41,487 bases of DNA from Akkermansiaceae bacterium (GTDB lineage Bacteria > Verrucomicrobiota > Verrucomicrobiia > Verrucomicrobiales > Akkermansiaceae): assembly GCA_013001695.1 (NCBI GenBank), contig JABDMC010000120.1, positions 1-41,487 on the forward strand, in the 5' to 3' direction. This document shows positions 1-9,835 of this stretch, piece by piece; position 1 is the first letter of the stretch, and each line of letters opens with the position of its first letter. A model generated the notes under the pieces. It made no database searches. It was given only the letters and a program-made list of their open reading frames with translations, and was not told the origin of the DNA. A program made the position numbers and the translations under genes.

Positions 1-186
1 ATCCTGCGGAGGTATTATTTCCCCACCAGTGACCGGGCCGGACGGGGTGACGCAGCCCGCGGGGAGGTCCGAGCGTATCTATCAAGGGGTCAATCCGGGA
101 TGACCGGGAGAGGGCGGCGAGAGCGGAGCGGGGTCGCGGCGGTGGATGGAGACAAAACTCCTTGATGCGCAGTGGCTGGAGGGCGT

Positions 187-201
187 AATTCGGGCCGAAT
201 T
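187..201. promoter_or_regulatory. Short perfect palindrome upstream of the metzincin gene
   Basis: AATTCGG-G-CCGAATT is a perfect inverted repeat with a one-base centre, about 50 bases before the chosen ATG at 253. It could be an operator or lie in the 5' leader. Nothing else in bases 1-252 was recognised; no convincing -35/-10 pair is claimed. The functional reading is inference only. Confidence 0.2.
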
Positions 202-252
202 CGTGCCCGCCGCACCCCGGCGTCCCTGAACCCTGGCACGGAGCATCAACCC

Positions 253-3200
253 ATGAATGTCCCCAAGCTTCTTCCCCTCCTTGCGTGGGCCGTGGTGGCC
301 CCGGTCCTGGGAGCCTCCCCGGCGACCCTCGTTCAGTCCGTCACCCACGACGGGGAAACCATCACGCTGCGCCTGACGCTCGAGGACCTGCGCGGGGCGC
401 ACTTCGAGCTGTGGGCCCAGAATGCGACGGGCGGCTACGACGTCATCACCCCGGTGGACGAGCGATCCTACCTCGGGACCGTCGATGAATATCCGGGCGC
501 GGTGGCCTCCGGGATTCTCCAGGACGACGGGACCTTCCGCGGCGCGGTCTACTTCGACCGCGGCGGATCGTGGTTCACGCTCGGCTCGGCGGTGCAGTAC
601 ACGCGGGGCATCAACCAGCCGTCGTCGTTCGGCTTTCCGGCCTACTCGGCGACGCCCGGCCAGGCGGGGACGACCATGTACGGATTCGACGTGGGGATCG
701 ACGCCGACTACGACTACTTCAGCGTGCGGGCCGGAAGCGACATCGCGCGGACCTTCGAGTACATCGAGTTCAGCGTGGCGGCGACGCGGGCGCTCTACAT
801 GCAGAACGCGCTCCTGAGGCCCTACCTCGGGCGGGTCATCATCCGCGCCGACCAGGGGCAGGACCCCGCCGACGGCCTGACCGGGGGGAGCTACCTCGAC
901 GCGCTCCGGAACGAATGGAACACGAACCACACCGACGCGGACCGGGACGTGGTCGGCGGCATCTCGGCATCCGACGTGGGGGGCGGGCTGGCGTGGGTCG
1001 GGGTGATCGGCACCAGCAGCGCCTACTCGGTCAACGACAGCGGCGGCGACGGCGAGTTCACCATCATCTGGCGGCACGAGCTCGGCCACAACTGGGGCCT
1101 GGGCCACTTCGACGGCGGGTCGCCGGAGGGCCCCACCATCAACAGCGGCAACCAGTACGCGCGCATGAGCGGGCCGGAGCTGGACAGGGCGCTGAACCAC
1201 CGCGACGGGCGGCTCGGGATTTTCGACAACGAGGGCACCTACACGACGGTCAATCTGCCTCCCTACGCCGCGATCGATTCGGCGGTCTTCGTGCAGACCG
1301 TCAGCGGGTCGGTCGTGATCGACGTCCTTGCAAACGACCACGATCCGAACGGCCACACCCTGAGTGTGGGCGGTTTTGACGCCACCACGGCCAAGGGCGG
1401 CACGGTGAGCCAGCAGGGGCAGGACCTTGTTTACACCGCGCCGGGGAACCTCGTGGGGAGCGACTGGTTCAGCTACACCGTCGCGGACAGCAGCGGGCAG
1501 ACCGCCACCGCGGCGGTGGTGGTCAACGTCCAGCCCAACGATTCCCTGCGCCTCTACCTTCCCCTGGACGAGACGTCCGGGACGACCGCGGCGGATCTCT
1601 CGGTGTACGAAAACAGCGGGTCCCTGGCGGGCACCGACTTTGCGACGGCGAGCGGCCCCGGCGTGTTCGGCAACGCCCCGACCCTCGACGGGTCCGACGA
1701 CTCGATCTCGGTGTCCGGGGTGCAGCTGAACTCGAATACCGTGACGCTGACGGCGTGGATCAAGCCGGGCGCCACGTCCAACGCGTGGTCCGGAATCATC
1801 TTCGACCGCACCGGCGGCGCGGCCGGCTTGAACATCGGGAGCGGCCCGGAGCTGCGCTACCATTGGAACGACGCCCAGTGGCCGTGGAATTCGGGGTTGG
1901 TGCCGCCGGCCGACACCTGGAGCTTCGTGGCGCTGGTGGTGGAGCCGACGCGGGCGACCATCCACATGAACAGCGGCGCCGGCTTCGTGTCCGCCACCAA
2001 CATCGCCACCCACGCTCCGGCCGCCTTCGGAACGACCTACGTCGGCCGGGATCCCAGCGGCGGATCACGTCATTTCAACGGCGCCATCGACGAGGCGCGC
2101 ATCTACGACTTCGCCATGAACCTGGCGGAACTGCAGGCCATCATGGACGGGGGCGGCGCGGAGGCCCCGCGGCCGTTCGATGGCGCCACCGGCGTGGCCG
2201 AGCCGGACGGAAGCTGGGCGTCGGCGGGCGGGGCCACCGCCTACGAGGTCTACCTCGGCACCGACCAGACATCGGTGGCGGCGGCGACCACCGCCTCCGC
2301 GGAGTTCCTCGGATCGACCCCCGACCCGGGCTGGATCTTCGACCTGCAGCCCGACACGCAGTACTTTTGGCGGGTCGACACGGTGAAGGCCGCCGGAATC
2401 GTCGCCGGGCCGGTATGGACCTTCACGACCGCGAGCACCGTCTTCGAGCACGGCCTCGTGGCGCATTGGAAGCTCGACGAGGGAAGCGGGACGACCACCG
2501 CCGACTGCTCGATCAACAACAACCCCGGGACGCTGAACGGCCCCGCGTGGAGCCCCGGATTTTCCGGGAACGCGCTCACCTTCGACGGGGTGGATGATTC
2601 CGTGACCTTCGGAAACGGGCCGTCGCTGGGCGGCAAGACGGACTTCACGGTGGCGGCGTGGATCAAGACGACGGCCACCAGCGAGCAGGTCATCCTGCAG
2701 CAGCGCAACGGCGGCTTCAACGGGCAGTGGCAATTCCGGGTCGCGGCGAACGGGACGGTGAACTTCTACGTCTACGGGAACCTCGCCGAGCAGTTCAACT
2801 TCAACACCACCACCACCGTGAACGACGGGGAGTGGCACTACGTGGTGGCGGTGCGCGACGGGGAGAACGGGTTCATCTACATCGACGGCAACCCGGTTCC
2901 GGCGGCGACCGCCAGCGGGACGGTCCGCGACCTGAACGCCTCGATCGCGATTGGCATGGGCCGCGACATCCGCGACAACAACCGCCCGTTCAACGGCATG
3001 ATCGACGAGGCGAAGATCTACCGGGTGGCGCGGAGCGGCGAGGAGATCGCGGCGGCCTACAACGACTACCTCGGCGGCGGCAATGCCCCGGAATGGACCG
3101 CCAGCCCGGTCACCGAGGCGGATGCCATCAAGGGGGCGGCCTACAGCGCCACCCTTGCGGACGACGCCAGCGACGCGGACGGGCACTCCCTGCTCTTCAG

Positions 3201-4527
3201 CAAGGTGTCCGGCCCGGCATGGTTGACCGTGGCCGCGGACGGGACCCTGGGCGGGACGCCCCTCGCGGGCGACGTCGGCCCCAACACCTGGACGGTGGAG
3301 GTCAGCGACGGGTTCACCCCGCCCGTGCAGGAAACCCTCGAGATCAACGTGCTGGATGCGGTGGACGTCGCGAACTTCAGCTTCGAGCTCCCCGGGACGA
3401 CCAAGCAGCAGAACTGGGAGAACGTTCCCGGGTGGAGCAGCGACTCGCTGGCGGTGGATTCCGGGGTGGAAACCGGACAGGGGGCCACCGACGGAGCCTG
3501 GACCGGCTTCCTCGGGTTCATCGACCCGTCGGTGTGGAACCTGACCGACCACGTCATCGGGGCGGGCGAGTCATTCACGCTGCTGGCGGACGCCCGCATC
3601 ACCGGTTCGGGCGACGGCCTGCGTCTCATGCTCTACTACGACGACGCCGGGACGCGGGTCACGGTGGCCACCGTCGACGCGCCGCTGACCGGTTCGATGC
3701 AGGAGTTTTCCCTGCAGTTCAACGCCGATGACGTTCCGGCCGCGGTCGGGAAGCGCATCGGCGTCGAGCTCGACAACGTCTCCGTCGGGTGGGTCGGCTT
3801 CGACAACATCCGCCTCGTGCGGGTGGCGCCCGTGAACCTCCCGCCGGAATGGGCCGCAAGCCCCGTCGATGAGCTTCCCGCGATCGAGGGGGTGGCGTAT
3901 GATTCCACCCTCGCCGACGACGCCTCCGATCCCGACGGCGACCCGTTGACCTTCGCGGTGGTGTCCGGACCGGCGTGGTTGAATGTCGCCACGGACGGCG
4001 GCCTGACCGGCACCCCGGGGACCGGCGACACCGGCCCGAGCAGCTGGACGGTCTCGGTGAGCGACGGCACCGCGCCGGCGGTGGAGGTCACCTTGAACAT
4101 CACGGTGCAGCCGGACAACGACGGCGACGGCATCCCCGACGGCACCGATCCCGACGACGACAACGACGGGATGCCCGATTCGTGGGAATCCGCGAACTCG
4201 CTCGATCCCTTCACCGACGACCGGGACGGCGACCCCGACCGTGACGGCCGGGACAACTGGAGCGAATACGTGGCCGACACCGACCCGCAGGACCCCGCCT
4301 CGAGGCAGTTCCTCACGGTCGAGCCGGATCCGACCACGGGCAATCCGCGGATCCGGTTCTCGTCATCCGCGGCGCGCCGCTACACCGTCGAGTACAGCGA
4401 CACCGCCACGCCGGGAAGCTGGCAGGACCTGGCCCCCACCATGATGGGCACCGGCTCCGAGATGACCGTGATCGATCCCTCCGGCGTGCCGCGGCGGTTC
4501 TACCGGCTCCGCATCGAGCTGCCCTGA
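253..4527 (+). CDS. Secreted metzincin-type metalloprotease with LamG, cadherin-like and Ca-binding domains
   Basis: This is a 1424-aa secreted protein, probably a zinc endopeptidase acting outside the cell. The ATG at 253 is chosen because it gives a signal peptide (MNVPKLLPLLAWAVVAPVLG); the frame is open further upstream. A catalytic zinc motif HELGHNWGLGH lies at residues 275-285 (zinc ligands His275, His279, His285; general base Glu276), followed by a possible Met-turn at Met305, which fits the metzincin clan. Downstream come a cadherin/Ig-like domain (about 337-430), a LamG/concanavalin-like domain (433-635), an Fn3-like domain (640-728), a second LamG (734-940), and two He_PIG/cadherin-like domains (944-1035 and 1196-1290) around another beta-sandwich (1039-1193). 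A Asp-rich thrombospondin-3-like calcium region (about 1289-1345) and a final beta domain ending FYRLRIELP follow. The N-terminal 270 residues resemble the pro/insert regions of such proteases but I cannot assign them. The substrate is unknown. It stands alone and converges with the downstream permease. Confidence 0.88.
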   Translation: MNVPKLLPLLAWAVVAPVLGASPATLVQSVTHDGETITLRLTLEDLRGAHFELWAQNATGGYDVITPVDERSYLGTVDEYPGAVASGILQDDGTFRGAVYFDRGGSWFTLGSAVQYTRGINQPSSFGFPAYSATPGQAGTTMYGFDVGIDADYDYFSVRAGSDIARTFEYIEFSVAATRALYMQNALLRPYLGRVIIRADQGQDPADGLTGGSYLDALRNEWNTNHTDADRDVVGGISASDVGGGLAWVGVIGTSSAYSVNDSGGDGEFTIIWRHELGHNWGLGHFDGGSPEGPTINSGNQYARMSGPELDRALNHRDGRLGIFDNEGTYTTVNLPPYAAIDSAVFVQTVSGSVVIDVLANDHDPNGHTLSVGGFDATTAKGGTVSQQGQDLVYTAPGNLVGSDWFSYTVADSSGQTATAAVVVNVQPNDSLRLYLPLDETSGTTAADLSVYENSGSLAGTDFATASGPGVFGNAPTLDGSDDSISVSGVQLNSNTVTLTAWIKPGATSNAWSGIIFDRTGGAAGLNIGSGPELRYHWNDAQWPWNSGLVPPADTWSFVALVVEPTRATIHMNSGAGFVSATNIATHAPAAFGTTYVGRDPSGGSRHFNGAIDEARIYDFAMNLAELQAIMDGGGAEAPRPFDGATGVAEPDGSWASAGGATAYEVYLGTDQTSVAAATTASAEFLGSTPDPGWIFDLQPDTQYFWRVDTVKAAGIVAGPVWTFTTASTVFEHGLVAHWKLDEGSGTTTADCSINNNPGTLNGPAWSPGFSGNALTFDGVDDSVTFGNGPSLGGKTDFTVAAWIKTTATSEQVILQQRNGGFNGQWQFRVAANGTVNFYVYGNLAEQFNFNTTTTVNDGEWHYVVAVRDGENGFIYIDGNPVPAATASGTVRDLNASIAIGMGRDIRDNNRPFNGMIDEAKIYRVARSGEEIAAAYNDYLGGGNAPEWTASPVTEADAIKGAAYSATLADDASDADGHSLLFSKVSGPAWLTVAADGTLGGTPLAGDVGPNTWTVEVSDGFTPPVQETLEINVLDAVDVANFSFELPGTTKQQNWENVPGWSSDSLAVDSGVETGQGATDGAWTGFLGFIDPSVWNLTDHVIGAGESFTLLADARITGSGDGLRLMLYYDDAGTRVTVATVDAPLTGSMQEFSLQFNADDVPAAVGKRIGVELDNVSVGWVGFDNIRLVRVAPVNLPPEWAASPVDELPAIEGVAYDSTLADDASDPDGDPLTFAVVSGPAWLNVATDGGLTGTPGTGDTGPSSWTVSVSDGTAPAVEVTLNITVQPDNDGDGIPDGTDPDDDNDGMPDSWESANSLDPFTDDRDGDPDRDGRDNWSEYVADTDPQDPASRQFLTVEPDPTTGNPRIRFSSSAARRYTVEYSDTATPGSWQDLAPTMMGTGSEMTVIDPSGVPRRFYRLRIELP

Positions 4528-4532
4528 CGGAA

Positions 4533-4567
4533 GCGGGCCCGCGGCCGGAGGAGGCCCGCGAGCCCGC
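4533..4567. terminator. GC-rich hairpin between convergent genes
   Basis: Six bases after the stop codon at 4527, GCGGGC-C-CGCGG pairs with the complementary CCCGCG-A-GCCCGC, leaving a GGAGGA loop. There is no T-run on either side. A second hairpin (CCGGGAC at 4572-4578 with GTCCCGG at 4592-4598) follows. Together they fill the gap between two convergent genes and plausibly serve as a bidirectional transcription block, but without T-tracts this is weaker than a classical intrinsic terminator. Confidence 0.4.
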
Positions 4568-4607
4568 TCGGCCGGGACGATGCGATGCGGTGTCCCGGAT
4601 GCGTCGC

Positions 4608-5372
4608 TCAGGCCATGGCCGCCCAGCGCCAGAGGAGACGCAGGGCGACGTAGAGGACGAGCACCCCGGTGAGAGCCCGGATCCCGCGGGCCGGCAATCG
4701 GCGCGATCCGATGCGGCTGCCGATCTGGCCGCCGGCCAGCACCGCGGGCAGGAGCAACCAGTAGGGCTCGAGGTCGCGGAGGCGCCCGAGATCCCCGAGT
4801 TTCGTCAACTGCCCGGCGAGCCCCGCGATGGAGTTGACGAGGATGAAGAGGCTGCTCGCGGCGGCGACGGCGCGGGCCGTTCCCCAGTTCATGAGGTACA
4901 AGACGGGCGCCAGGAAGATCCCGCCGCCGATGCCGACGATGCCGGACAGCAGGCCGATGGCGGCCCCGGTCGGCAGGGCCACCAGCCACGCGGACCGGCC
5001 CGGGGCGGACGGCGGCCCGGCGCTGCCGACGGGTTGACGGATCAGCATGCCGAGGGCGGTGGCGAGGAGCGCGAGCCCCAGCAGGCCGACGAAGAGACGC
5101 TCCGCGACCGGCAAGCGGCCGCCCAGCCACGCCATGGGCACCGAGAGACACACGAAGGGAAGGAGCGCCGGCCAGCGCACCCCCTCCGCGCGCGAGAAAT
5201 GGTAGGCGCCCCCCGAGACGACGATGATGTTGCAGGCGAGGGCGAGGCTCGGCAGGAGGCGGTAGTCGGTGTCCGCCAGCACGAGGAGGGCGTTGTAGGT
5301 CGATCCGCCCCCGAAGCCGACCATGGCGTAGAGGATGGCGGTCACGAAGAACGCGGGGATCAGCGTGGTCAC
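4608..5372 (-). CDS. TauE/SafE family membrane permease
   Basis: This is a predicted inner-membrane protein of 254 aa, the usual length of the TauE/SafE (DUF81) family of anion exporters, whose members move sulfite, sulfoacetate or other organosulfur anions. The GTG at 5372 is preferred: it starts directly at the first membrane helix (VTTLIPAFFVTAILYAMVGF), whereas the upstream open frame is proline- and arginine-rich non-membrane sequence. The family's repeated glycine-rich signature occurs in both halves: GFGGGS near residues 19-24 and GIVGIGGGIFLAP near 140-155. About seven to eight hydrophobic segments are visible, ending in a basic-aromatic tail (LLWRWAAMA). It is divergent from the FG-GAP gene at 5651 and convergent with the metzincin gene. 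The neighbours do not reveal a substrate. Confidence 0.88.
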   Translation of the reverse strand: MTTLIPAFFVTAILYAMVGFGGGSTYNALLVLADTDYRLLPSLALACNIIVVSGGAYHFSRAEGVRWPALLPFVCLSVPMAWLGGRLPVAERLFVGLLGLALLATALGMLIRQPVGSAGPPSAPGRSAWLVALPTGAAIGLLSGIVGIGGGIFLAPVLYLMNWGTARAVAAASSLFILVNSIAGLAGQLTKLGDLGRLRDLEPYWLLLPAVLAGGQIGSRIGSRRLPARGIRALTGVLVLYVALRLLWRWAAMA

Positions 5373-5468
5373 GGTTGCGGGGCCGTCGGGCCGGGGCGGT
5401 GCGTGGGCGAGTCGTTGCTCATGGGCTGGGGGCGAGGCTATCGGCCGGGGACCGGCCGCCACGATGCA

Positions 5469-5482
5469 ATTCTCCGGAGAAT
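5469..5482. promoter_or_regulatory. 14-bp perfect palindrome in a divergent intergenic region
   Basis: ATTCTCCGGAGAAT is a perfect dyad in the 278-bp space between the divergent TauE/SafE gene (start 5372) and the FG-GAP gene (start 5651). A dimeric regulator site controlling one or both genes is a reasonable but untested reading. Confidence 0.25.
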
Positions 5483-5650
5483 CTCCGCGGAATGGCCGGT
5501 CTCCTCGTTCCGGTGCGCGCGGCCGGGCCATTGCCCTTGCGGCAGGCCGCGGCGGATGGAAAAGTCCGGGTGGTCATGGCGCGATCCTCGTCCGCGGGTC
5601 GTGCCGCCGGATGGAAGATTGCCATGTTCGCCACGGGAAGGAATCCAGCG

Positions 5651-8600
5651 ATGCGGGTGGGTCGATGGGCCCTGGCCCTCGTGCCCTGCGCGCTCTGGGG
5701 GGACGCGCCGCCCACCGCGGGGTTCACCCACCTTGATCCGGAGCGCACCGGGATCAGCTTTGCGAACCGGATCGACCCGGCGACGGTGCAGGAGTTCGCC
5801 AACATCATGCCCAGCGGGGTGGCGGCGGGCGACATTGACGGCGACGGGCGGGTCGACCTCTACTTCTGCTCGCTGGACGGCGCGAATGTCCTCTACCGCA
5901 ATCTCGGCGAATGGCGCTTTGTCGACCAGACGGCGCGGGCCGGGGTGGCCTGCGCGGGGCAACGCTCGTTGAGCGCGGCCTTTGCGGATCTCGACGGGGA
6001 CGCGGACCTCGATCTCCTCGTCGGGTCGCGCGGCGGTCCGTGCCGGTTGTTCCGGAACGACGGGAGCGGGAAGTTCACCGAGGACGCGGACTTTCCCGGG
6101 CGGAAGCGGGAGCGGGCCACCACCTCGATCGCGGTGGCGGACATCGACGGCAATGGCAGCCTCGACGTGTATCTCTCGAACCACCGCGCCCGGTCGTTTT
6201 TGGACAGCGCGCGCCCGCTGGCGGACGACCCGAAGCTGCAGGCCGAACTGGCGGCGATCCGGAACGGCGGGACGCCCTCGGCCTGGTTCCGGGAGCGGTT
6301 CTACCCGGCCTTCGGCGGCTACCAGGAACAAGGGGAGGCCGACGAGCTGCTCGTCAACGACGGGGCGGGGGGCTTCACGCCGGCCGGGGCGGACCGCTTC
6401 GCCATGCCCGCGGGCGACGGGCCGCCGGCCCTGAACGGCTGGGGACTGGGGGTGCAGTTCCGGGACCTCACCGGCGACGGCGCCCCCGAACTCTACGTCT
6501 GCAACGACTTCCACACGCCCGACCGGCTGTGGATCAACGACGGGAGCGGCCGCTTCACGCTCGCGCCGCCGTTCACGCAGCGCAAGATGTCGTGGTTCTC
6601 GATGGCGGTCGATTTTGCCGACCTCGACGCCGACGGCGACCTCGACTTTTTCGTGACCGACATGCTGAGCCGCGACCACGCGCGCCGGAAGCGCCAGATG
6701 GGCGACATGGTGACCAACACGCCGCAGAGCGACCCGCTCGGGGCCTGTCCGCAGGTCATGCAGAACACGCTCTTCCTGAACCGGGGCGACGAGACCTTCG
6801 CGGAGATCTCGGCGCACGCCGGGCTGCGTGCCAGCGAGTGGACGTGGGGGGCGGTCTTTTCGGACGTCGACCTCGACGGCCGTCCCGACCTGCTGGTTTC
6901 GTGCGGGATGATCCACGACATGATGGATGCCGACGTGTCGGCGCGGATCTCGGCGACCAACCCGAGCCCGGAGGAGATCCGGGCCAACCGGGTGAATTTC
7001 CCCCCGCTCAAGACGCGCAACCTCCTGTTTCTGAACCGCGGGGGCTTGCGGTTCGAGGAGGCCGGCGAGCGGTTCGGGCTGGCCCGGCGCGAGGTGTCGG
7101 GGGGGCTGGTCTTCGCGGACCTCGACGGCGACCACGACCTCGACCTCGTGATTGCGAATACCGGGGCGCCCCCGGAGATCTACCGGAACGAGGTCGCCGC
7201 ACCGCGGATCGCGGTGCGTCTGCGGGGCCGCGCGCCGAACACCGCCGGCATCGGGGCGGTGGTGGAACTGCACAACGGCGCGGGGAAGGTCGGCCGGCAG
7301 GAGGTCGTGGCGGGGGGACGTCTCACCTCGGCCTGCGATCCCCTCGTGGTGTTTCCCGCGCCGGATGGCGGGGGCCCCTTCGACCTGCGGGTCCGGTGGC
7401 GGGACGGCCGGGTGAGCACCGTGCCGGGCGTGGAGCCGAACGGACTGCACCTCGTCGATGAGAAGACGTCCGTTCCGGCGAAGCCCGCGGTGGCGGTCCG
7501 GCCGGATCCGCTTTTCGAGGATGCCAGCGAGCGCCTTGGTCATCGTCACCGCGAGAATGCCTTCGACGATTTCGCGCTGCAGCCCTTGTTGCCGAACCGC
7601 CTGAGCCGGCTCGGCCCCGGGGCGAGCTGGATCGATCTCGACGGGGACGGCGACGACGACGTCTGCCTCGGGGCCTCGGGCGGGGAGGCTCCCGCCATCT
7701 ACGAGAACCGCGGCGACGGGTCCTTCGCGCCGCTGGCGGGGGGCGCCGGGCCGGGGCCGATGGACGGCGATCTCACCACCATTCTCGGCTACGGTGCCGC
7801 GGGGGAGGACGGCCTGCTGGTGTGCGGCGTGTCGTCCTGGGAGAACCCCGGCGTGGCGAGCGCCATCCGGGTCTTTCATCGCGGCGCCACCGGGGGCTTC
7901 ACCATGGCCGGGGCGGTGCCGGGCGATACGAATACCATCGGGCCGCTGGCGATGGCGGACGTCGACGCGGACGGGGACCTCGACATCTTCGCGGGCGGCC
8001 GCGTCCGGCGGGGACGCTACCCGGAGCCGGCCCAATCGCGGCTGGTGATCAATTCCGCGGTGGCCGCCGGGGGGGAGCCCTTCGAGGTGGCGGCGCTCGA
8101 GCGTCTCGGGCTGGCGAGCGGCGCGGTCTTCGCGGATCTCGACGACGACGGCGATCCGGATCTCGTGGTGGCGCGCGAGTGGGCTCCGCCCGCGGTGCTC
8201 ATCAACACCGGGACGGGATTCGATGATGTCACCGCGGCGTGGGGACTGGGCGCCTCGAGCGGCTGGTGGAACGGGGTGACGGCCGGCGACTTCGACGGCG
8301 ACGGGCGGATCGACATCCTCGCCACGAACTGGGGGACGAACAGCAAGTACGAAGGCGCCTACGGCGAGGACAGTCCGTTGCGCGTCTACTACGGCGACCT
8401 CGACGCGAGCGGGTCCTTCGACATCGTCGAGGCGCACCGCGACAAGTTCACCGGCAAGCTCGTGCCGGAACGCGGGCTGTCGTGCAGCTCGAACGCGATG
8501 CCCTTCGTGCGGCGCAAGATGCCCACCTTTGCGCAGTTCGGGATGGCGGAGCTCGACGAGATTTACGGCGATCGCCTCGCGCGGGCGCAGGTCCACGAGG

Positions 8601-9268
8601 CGCGCGAGTTGCGGCACCTCGTCCTGCTGAACCGCGGGGGGCGGTTCGAGGCGAAGCCCCTGCCGCTCGAGGCCCAGCTGGCCCCGGCCTTCGCGGCGGC
8701 GGTGGCGGATTTCGACGGCGACGGGCGACTCGACGCGGCCCTGGCGCAGAACTTCTTTGCGGTCCAGATCGAGACCCCGCGCAACGACGCCGGGCGGGGA
8801 TTGCTGTTGCGCGGCGACGGCCGGGGCGGGTTTGCGGCGGTGCCGGCCGGGGAGTCCGGGGTGGTGGCCTGGGGCGAGGGCCGGGCCTGCGCCGTTTCCG
8901 ACTTCGACCGGGACGGCCGCCCGGATCTTCTCATGACCCAGTGCGACGGTGAAACGAAGCTGTGGCGCAACCGGAGGGGCCGGCCGGGCCTGCGGGTGCG
9001 TCTCGCCGGCGGCGTTCACAACCCGCATTGTTTCGGGGCGAGCGTGCGGGCCGTGACCGCGCGCGGCCCGGGACCGCGGGTGCCCGTCACCGGCGGGACC
9101 GCTTACTGGTCGCAGGATTCCGCGACCCGCGTCCTCACCGCGGGGGATCCCATCGTGGCGGTCGAAGTCCGCTGGCCGGATGGGACCGCCGGGAAATTCG
9201 ACGTCCCCGAAGGTGCCGCCGAACTTGTGTTGCGGCGGGACGCGCCCCCGGTGGTCGTGCCGAAGTAA
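5651..9268 (+). CDS. FG-GAP/VCBS repeat protein with two ASPIC/UnbV domains (paralogue 1)
   Basis: This is a 1205-aa exported beta-propeller protein. The ATG at 5651 is chosen because AAGGA lies 8 bases upstream and the new N-terminus is a short signal sequence (MRVGRWALALVPCALWGDA). The body is built of FG-GAP/VCBS-type repeats with calcium-loop signatures such as DIDGDGRVDLYF, DLDGDADLDLLV and DFDGDGRIDILA, organised as two large propeller halves. An ASPIC/UnbV domain lies at about 520-595 (NTAGIGAVVEL, then VRWRDG) and a second one closes the protein at about 1113-1190 (VRWPDGTAG). Members of this CRTAC1-like group are secreted or surface proteins of unknown biochemical role, often linked to carbohydrate or adhesion functions. 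A full-length paralogue lies at 21348-24989 on the other strand. Long open frames on the antisense strand here are GC shadows. Confidence 0.9.
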   Translation: MRVGRWALALVPCALWGDAPPTAGFTHLDPERTGISFANRIDPATVQEFANIMPSGVAAGDIDGDGRVDLYFCSLDGANVLYRNLGEWRFVDQTARAGVACAGQRSLSAAFADLDGDADLDLLVGSRGGPCRLFRNDGSGKFTEDADFPGRKRERATTSIAVADIDGNGSLDVYLSNHRARSFLDSARPLADDPKLQAELAAIRNGGTPSAWFRERFYPAFGGYQEQGEADELLVNDGAGGFTPAGADRFAMPAGDGPPALNGWGLGVQFRDLTGDGAPELYVCNDFHTPDRLWINDGSGRFTLAPPFTQRKMSWFSMAVDFADLDADGDLDFFVTDMLSRDHARRKRQMGDMVTNTPQSDPLGACPQVMQNTLFLNRGDETFAEISAHAGLRASEWTWGAVFSDVDLDGRPDLLVSCGMIHDMMDADVSARISATNPSPEEIRANRVNFPPLKTRNLLFLNRGGLRFEEAGERFGLARREVSGGLVFADLDGDHDLDLVIANTGAPPEIYRNEVAAPRIAVRLRGRAPNTAGIGAVVELHNGAGKVGRQEVVAGGRLTSACDPLVVFPAPDGGGPFDLRVRWRDGRVSTVPGVEPNGLHLVDEKTSVPAKPAVAVRPDPLFEDASERLGHRHRENAFDDFALQPLLPNRLSRLGPGASWIDLDGDGDDDVCLGASGGEAPAIYENRGDGSFAPLAGGAGPGPMDGDLTTILGYGAAGEDGLLVCGVSSWENPGVASAIRVFHRGATGGFTMAGAVPGDTNTIGPLAMADVDADGDLDIFAGGRVRRGRYPEPAQSRLVINSAVAAGGEPFEVAALERLGLASGAVFADLDDDGDPDLVVAREWAPPAVLINTGTGFDDVTAAWGLGASSGWWNGVTAGDFDGDGRIDILATNWGTNSKYEGAYGEDSPLRVYYGDLDASGSFDIVEAHRDKFTGKLVPERGLSCSSNAMPFVRRKMPTFAQFGMAELDEIYGDRLARAQVHEARELRHLVLLNRGGRFEAKPLPLEAQLAPAFAAAVADFDGDGRLDAALAQNFFAVQIETPRNDAGRGLLLRGDGRGGFAAVPAGESGVVAWGEGRACAVSDFDRDGRPDLLMTQCDGETKLWRNRRGRPGLRVRLAGGVHNPHCFGASVRAVTARGPGPRVPVTGGTAYWSQDSATRVLTAGDPIVAVEVRWPDGTAGKFDVPEGAAELVLRRDAPPVVVPK

Positions 9269-9329
9269 GGCGGATGCGCTGGGGAGTCGGGGCGGGGGGA
9301 CTGCGTTTTGATTGGCGGTGTCTTGTGAG

Positions 9330-9445
9330 TTTTTGACCGCAGAGAGCGCAGAGGTCGCAGAGGGGAGGGAGTTTTGGGGGTGTGTCTGTTCCCGGTTGGA
9401 GGTGGCTTGCGGTTTTTGACCGCAGAGAGCGCAGAGGTCGCAGAG
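9330..9445. repeat. Two exact 33-bp copies of a CGCAGAG-type intergenic repeat
   Basis: The 33-bp sequence starting TTTTTGACCGCAGAGAGCGC occurs at 9330-9362 and again, identical, at 9413-9445. It is built from the heptamer-like motif CGCAGAG or GCAGAGG. Related intergenic repeats are scattered in many environmental bacteria, notably PVC members. Mechanism of spread is unknown to me. Confidence 0.8.
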
Positions 9446-9593
9446 TGTAATGGCTCCGTGCACTCTGTGGGCTTTGTGGTGAAACTTCAGCTCAGTCCGG
9501 ATCAGCGCGTGGTGAGGGGTGGTCATCGAGAGTGACACGGGCGTCTCGCCGGTGAGGTCACCGGCGGGACGCCGATAGTGTTCGGCATGTAGA

Positions 9594-9835
9594 ATGCTGA
9601 ATCCCAACGGAATTCCGTCACATAGCCCAGGGTTGGAACCAACCCCGGGATTCGTTGAGCGGGGCGAGATCCAACGCCGAAGGTGTTGGGGAGTTGGGAA
9701 CAGTCCACCGCCGCCCCCGCGTTCCACCGTCCGGCCTGCACAACCGCGTTGCGGTTGGGTCCTCCCACCCATGCAAGGTCCCCGGGTTGTCCCAACCCGG
9801 GGCTGAGATCCGGAAGCCTTTCAGGCTTCCAGGCG
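9594..9835. repeat. Cluster of palindromic intergenic elements
   Basis: Three hairpins are visible. CCCAGGGTTGG-AA-CCAACCCCGGG (9626-9649) has one mismatched position. CCCGGGTTG-TCC-CAACCCGGG (9781-9801) is a perfect 9-bp stem. GGAAGCCT-TTC-AGGCTTCC (9812-9830) is a perfect 8-bp stem. The first two share the GGGTTGG/CCAACCC core, so this looks like two ends or two copies of one repeat family rather than independent regulatory sites. Confidence 0.6.

Noticed and set aside
5438-9772. A very long open frame antisense to FG-GAP paralogue 1, and similar ones antisense to the beta-helix, DUF6288 and second FG-GAP genes.
   Set aside because: High GC content leaves antisense frames open. Their translations are Arg/Ala/Gly/Val-rich with no domains, signal peptides or starts, and the opposite strands carry clear families.
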